From positions 1 to 8,357 of the forward strand of contig JAPLDN010000381.1 of assembly GCA_026391755.1 (NCBI GenBank): a stretch of DNA of 8,357 bases. Direction: 5' to 3'. This document shows positions 5,398 to 8,357 of the stretch, piece by piece; positions within the stretch are counted from its first letter, which is position 1, and every line of letters starts with the position of its first letter. The position numbers and the translations under genes were made by a program. The stretch comes from Bacteroidota bacterium. GTDB lineage: Bacteria > Bacteroidota > Bacteroidia > Bacteroidales > FEN-979. The notes under the pieces are model-generated. The model did not search any database. It saw nothing but the letters and a program-made list of their open reading frames with translations, and was not told the origin of the DNA.

Positions 5398-6828
5398 ATG
5401 CAAACAAAAGTACTTTTAACAGTTGTTTTCACGGTTTTCATACAGTATGCAACATTCGCCCAATGGAGCGGTCCTGTCGATATTTCACCCGGGGCAGTTT
5501 CTGCTTTACTGAATGAAAGCATGGGACCGTGCATAGGGGTCAGCGGTTATAAGCTAAATGTAGTATGGTGCGATCGGTTCAGCACAAAAAAAGGCGCAAT
5601 ATATTATACGATGTCTGCAGATACAGGTATGACATGGACTTCTCCCATTCCGATAACAAATACTGGCGGCAATGCATGGAACCCTGCTATTGTCGTCAAT
5701 GGCTCAAGCATACATGTCGTCTGGAGGGAAATAGATACCCTTGACAATCACCGGTCATCCCATTACAGGCATTCCCTGGATGGAGGCAATACATGGGGAC
5801 CCGATGTCCTGCTGGATTCTGTAATTGCGAACTGGCCCGCTGTCACAGTTTCAGGAAATACCGTTTATGTGGCCAACGACATTGTGACCTCCCAGTCGCC
5901 CTACAATACGGAAATATTCTTCCTGAGATCAACCGATAACGGAACAACATGGAGCCCCCACCTGCAACTTACAAACGCTTTGGGCCGCTCGGAAGATGAA
6001 GCCATCATGGCCCAGGGATCCCATATTCACATGGCCTGGAATGACAACAGGTATAATAATAAAATGCAGATATTCTATAAACACTCATCTGATTACGGGA
6101 TAACATGGAGCCCGGATGATACCATTGCACCGCCTTTTGGTTACGGAACAATGGTCAGCGTGGACAGTGCAAATGTAGATGTTCCTTATGCCGGTGCAGC
6201 TTCAGGGCATTACCAGATTCAGATTGTCCAATCTGCCGACACAGGCTCAAGTTGGGGAATGAACAAGGATCTGACCAATGACCCGGATACTACGTTTTAT
6301 TATCCTTATATGGTAAGGGATGGATCTGAATTGCATTTAACTTATGTAAAAGCCTACATCGGCGGACAATATCTGCATTCCGGCGATGGAGGAACAAACT
6401 GGGATGTTCCCTTTACATTTTTCTCCGGTAATATCGGGATAACAGCTTTTACTGCCTATACGGGCTGTGCCCTTCATATAATTTATATGAGCAATACGGA
6501 TCATCATATTCATTATATGCGCAATCCGACAGGTAACAATGGCCGGCATTGCAATATAGCAACAGCTGTTCCGGGGAAAGAATTGCCGGATCTCATTACA
6601 GTTTATCCTGATCCGTTCGATATATCAACAACAATACAATTTCAAAAAGACCTTGAAAACGCCGATTTGAGAATTTATAATATTTGGGGGCAGGTGGTGA
6701 AAACAATAAATTTTACCGGGGATAGGATAGTTTTAGAAAGAAATAATCTGCCCAGCGGAATTTATTTTTTGCAGGTACAAACAGGGTTCAAAGTAATAAT
6801 GAAAAGTAAAATAATCATTTCCGGCTAA
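5398..6828 (+). CDS. Secreted six-bladed Asp-box (BNR/sialidase-fold) beta-propeller with T9SS sorting domain
   Basis: From ATG 5398 the product is 476 residues. It begins with a classic signal peptide (residues 1-21, ending ATFA before QW). In-frame starts further upstream (TTG 5368, ATG 5374) would lengthen the polar region before the signal and lie in or at the promoter, so I reject them. Six Asp boxes (S-x-D-x-G-x-T-W type) occur at about 73-80, 126-133, 178-185, 230-237, 279-286 and 328-335, spaced 49-53 residues, indicating a six-bladed propeller. The FRIP-type N-terminal motif of true sialidases and a recognisable Arg triad are not seen, so hydrolase activity is doubtful and a binding or structural role is as likely. 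Residues ~398-476 form a T9SS type A sorting domain (LITVYPDPFDIS, RIYNIWGQVV, LPSGIYFLQV, KIIISG). The product is expected at the cell surface or released. It is transcribed divergently from the SDR-tspO operon and convergently with the GH92 gene. The binding target is unknown. Confidence 0.87.
   Translation: MQTKVLLTVVFTVFIQYATFAQWSGPVDISPGAVSALLNESMGPCIGVSGYKLNVVWCDRFSTKKGAIYYTMSADTGMTWTSPIPITNTGGNAWNPAIVVNGSSIHVVWREIDTLDNHRSSHYRHSLDGGNTWGPDVLLDSVIANWPAVTVSGNTVYVANDIVTSQSPYNTEIFFLRSTDNGTTWSPHLQLTNALGRSEDEAIMAQGSHIHMAWNDNRYNNKMQIFYKHSSDYGITWSPDDTIAPPFGYGTMVSVDSANVDVPYAGAASGHYQIQIVQSADTGSSWGMNKDLTNDPDTTFYYPYMVRDGSELHLTYVKAYIGGQYLHSGDGGTNWDVPFTFFSGNIGITAFTAYTGCALHIIYMSNTDHHIHYMRNPTGNNGRHCNIATAVPGKELPDLITVYPDPFDISTTIQFQKDLENADLRIYNIWGQVVKTINFTGDRIVLERNNLPSGIYFLQVQTGFKVIMKSKIIISG
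5614..6402 (+). repeat. Six in-phase Asp-box repeats within the propeller gene
   Basis: The boxes are encoded at 5614-5637 (SADTGMTW), 5773-5796 (SLDGGNTW), 5929-5952 (STDNGTTW), 6085-6108 (SSDYGITW), 6232-6255 (SADTGSSW) and 6379-6402 (SGDGGTNW). The period is 147-159 bases. The nucleotide sequences have diverged, so this is an old protein-level repeat rather than a recent DNA tandem array. Confidence 0.9.
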
Positions 6829-6911
6829 CTCATTGAATAGCAACATTGGTTTTATCCCTCATTCGAATCTGCCTGACTTTCCATTTTCCCTGTAAAATCA
6901 ACCTCTTTCTA
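6829..6911. other. Convergent intergenic gap, no clear terminator
   Basis: This 83-base gap separates the stops of the convergent propeller and GH92 genes. I see no G/C-rich hairpin followed by a T-tract on either strand. The only palindrome is ATTCGAAT at 6861-6868, too short to interpret. Confidence 0.4.
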
Positions 6912-8357
6912 CTAATTCCCAATCATCTCAAAGGTCAGATTGCCTCCGTTCATTATTTGCAGGTAAGTAATGAAAGTATCTTTGTGGATGTTTCCGTTTA
7001 GCATGATCTTTCCCGTATAAATGGCTTTCGATGAAAGTTTTTTAGCATCAATGGTAAACTTCTTTCCGTTTGAAAAATAAATAACGGTATTGGAAACCTG
7101 CGGCGCCCCTAAAACGAACTCTTTACCTGCAGGATTGACAGGAAAAAATCCCAGTGAAGACATGATATACCAGGCTGACATTTGTCCGCAATCATCATTT
7201 CCCATCATCCCGTCAGGAGTGTTGCGATGGAATTCAGTTATGATCCGGTGGATATATTTCTGCCCTGTTTTGGTAGTGTTTGAAAACGAATATAAATAGA
7301 GAATATGGTGGCCAGGCTCATTACCATGGGCATATTGCCCAATCATTGCCTCCTGCCCCAGGAATTTATCGGGATTTTTTGTTTCGATGGTAAAGAAATC
7401 GTCAAGTTGTTTTGTGAAGGCCTCTTTGCCTCCCAACAGTTTCATTATGCCCTCAATATCAAACTGGGCGGGCGTCCAGAAGTATTGCCATGCATTCGCT
7501 TCTGTATAATCTCCCGGATTATTCATAGGTGAAGTTGCAGCCAGGGGATTAAATGGAGTTCTCCAGTTCCCATTTGTATCCCTGCCGCGAAACAGTTTAC
7601 TGCCGGGATCATAAAGGTTCTTATAATAAGCTGCTCTTCTATAAAAAGATATGGCAGCAGGCTTGTCTCCAAGTTTTTCAGCCATTTGTGCAACACACCA
7701 GTCATCATATCCGCTTTCAAGTGTGCGTGATACGGATTCATTATCCAGCTTGTCAAAAGGATAGTAACCATATTGGTTATAAAACGTCCAGTTGGAATTG
7801 ATATGGCTTTTCGTTGAAGTCTCAACCATTGCTTCCAATGCTTCCTTCGAATTAAAACCTTTAAACCCGTTATTGTAAGCCGACAGTATCATGGGAATTG
7901 AATGGTTACCGATCATGCAGTAGTTATCCTGTCCCCAGGCCGTCCAGATAGGCAAAAACCCTGCTGCTTTAAAATGGAGTAACAAGGTATTTATAATTCC
8001 GTTGATCCTTTCCGGTACAAGGATCTCCAGTAAGGGGAAAGCGGTCCTGTAGATATCCCAGATCGAAAGCGTTGAATAATATTCACCATTCGGTGCAACT
8101 GCAATCCTGTTATCCGCTCCGCGATATTTCCCGTTCACATCCGCAATATTTGATGGTTGTAATAAAAAATGATACAGGGAGGTGTAAAATATTTCCTTTT
8201 GGGCTGCATCGGCCGTGATGTCAACCCTGTTTAAATACTGATTCCAGTTTTTGCGGGCATTCTGAATTACCCGGTCAAAATTCCAGCCCGGTATCTCCGC
8301 CTGCAGGTTGATTTTTGCTTGCTCCACATCCACAGTGGACAGAGCAACCTTTACCTG
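6912..8357 (-). CDS. GH92 family alpha-mannosidase, 5' partial (C-terminal portion)
   Basis: The frame is open to the right edge, giving 481 visible residues that begin QVKVALSTVDVEQAK. This matches the end of the GH92 N-terminal beta-sandwich, so the true start lies outside; the GTG at 8331-8333 is an internal Val codon. Catalytic-domain signatures in order are STLSIWDIYRTAFPLL, GFLPIWTAWGQDNYCMIGNH, LESGYDDWCVAQMAEKLG, YTEANAWQYFW, GQYAHGNEPGHH and GMMGNDDCGQMSAWYIMSSL. From memory of the family, the Glu in YTEANAWQY is the likely acid and the paired Asp in GNDDCGQ are candidate base residues; these assignments are from motif position, not alignment. Known for the family: calcium-dependent, inverting exo-alpha-mannosidases acting on N-glycans or mannan. 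Linkage specificity cannot be read here. The C-terminus (NLTFEMIGN) has no T9SS sorting domain, so the enzyme is probably periplasmic or a lipoprotein, depending on the unseen N-terminus. It is convergent with the propeller gene. Confidence 0.95.
   Translation of the reverse strand, partial: QVKVALSTVDVEQAKINLQAEIPGWNFDRVIQNARKNWNQYLNRVDITADAAQKEIFYTSLYHFLLQPSNIADVNGKYRGADNRIAVAPNGEYYSTLSIWDIYRTAFPLLEILVPERINGIINTLLLHFKAAGFLPIWTAWGQDNYCMIGNHSIPMILSAYNNGFKGFNSKEALEAMVETSTKSHINSNWTFYNQYGYYPFDKLDNESVSRTLESGYDDWCVAQMAEKLGDKPAAISFYRRAAYYKNLYDPGSKLFRGRDTNGNWRTPFNPLAATSPMNNPGDYTEANAWQYFWTPAQFDIEGIMKLLGGKEAFTKQLDDFFTIETKNPDKFLGQEAMIGQYAHGNEPGHHILYLYSFSNTTKTGQKYIHRIITEFHRNTPDGMMGNDDCGQMSAWYIMSSLGFFPVNPAGKEFVLGAPQVSNTVIYFSNGKKFTIDAKKLSSKAIYTGKIMLNGNIHKDTFITYLQIMNGGNLTFEMIGN

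Noticed and set aside
5398..6828. Annotation as a catalytic exo-alpha-sialidase (GH33).
   Set aside because: Asp boxes alone define a fold, not an activity. The FRIP-type motif and Arg triad are not recognisable.
6861..6868. ATTCGAAT palindrome between the convergent genes.
   Set aside because: Eight-base palindromes are common by chance, and there is no T-tract or second copy to give it meaning.
8331..8333. GTG as the start codon of the GH92 gene.
   Set aside because: The frame continues upstream to the window edge with family-typical sequence (VKVALSTVDVEQA), so this codon is internal.
1..8357. Polysaccharide utilisation locus.
   Set aside because: There is no SusC/SusD pair, no hybrid two-component or anti-sigma regulator, and the glycan-related genes are on different strands separated by an unrelated operon.

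Overview
The window looks like chromosomal DNA from an environmental member of the Bacteroidota. Two secreted proteins carry type IX secretion (T9SS) C-terminal sorting domains. Signal peptides end in the phylum-typical xxSQ/xxAQ style, start codons are preceded by A/T-rich sequence with no clear Shine-Dalgarno, and the one good promoter motif is a TAnnTTTG box. No rRNA, tRNA, CRISPR array, transposase or integrase is visible.

Layout. (1) Positions 1-1605, minus strand: a secreted GH79-family glycoside hydrolase (heparanase / beta-glucuronidase type) with a T9SS sorting domain, cut at its C-terminus by the left edge. (2) Positions 1701-5257, minus strand: a tight five-gene block read right to left. 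It encodes an NAD(P)-binding SDR fused to DUF2867, a TspO/MBR tryptophan-rich sensory protein, a DUF2177 membrane protein, a DUF218 (YdcF/SanA-like) lipoprotein, and a five-helix membrane protein I do not recognise. Gaps are -4, 12, 27 and 30 bases, so it is very probably one operon. (3) Positions 5258-5397: a divergent control region with candidate promoters for both sides and two inverted repeats. (4) Positions 5398-6828, plus strand: a secreted six-bladed Asp-box beta-propeller with a T9SS sorting domain. (5) Positions 6912-8357, minus strand: the C-terminal two thirds or so of a GH92 alpha-mannosidase-family enzyme, cut by the right edge.

How it fits together. The flanking genes (GH79, Asp-box propeller, GH92) suggest a glycan-degrading, surface-active lifestyle, but there is no SusC/SusD pair and the genes are not co-oriented, so this is not a polysaccharide utilisation locus as seen here. 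The central operon is the most interesting part. SDR-DUF2867, TspO and DUF2177 are, to my knowledge, recurrent companions of B12-dependent (LitR/CarH) light-response clusters, which often also carry photolyase, DUF1365 and cyclopropane-fatty-acid-synthase-like genes. None of those partners or the regulator is in this window. A membrane or tetrapyrrole/light-stress role for the operon is therefore an inference, and the DUF218 lipoprotein and orphan membrane protein would be additions to that set.
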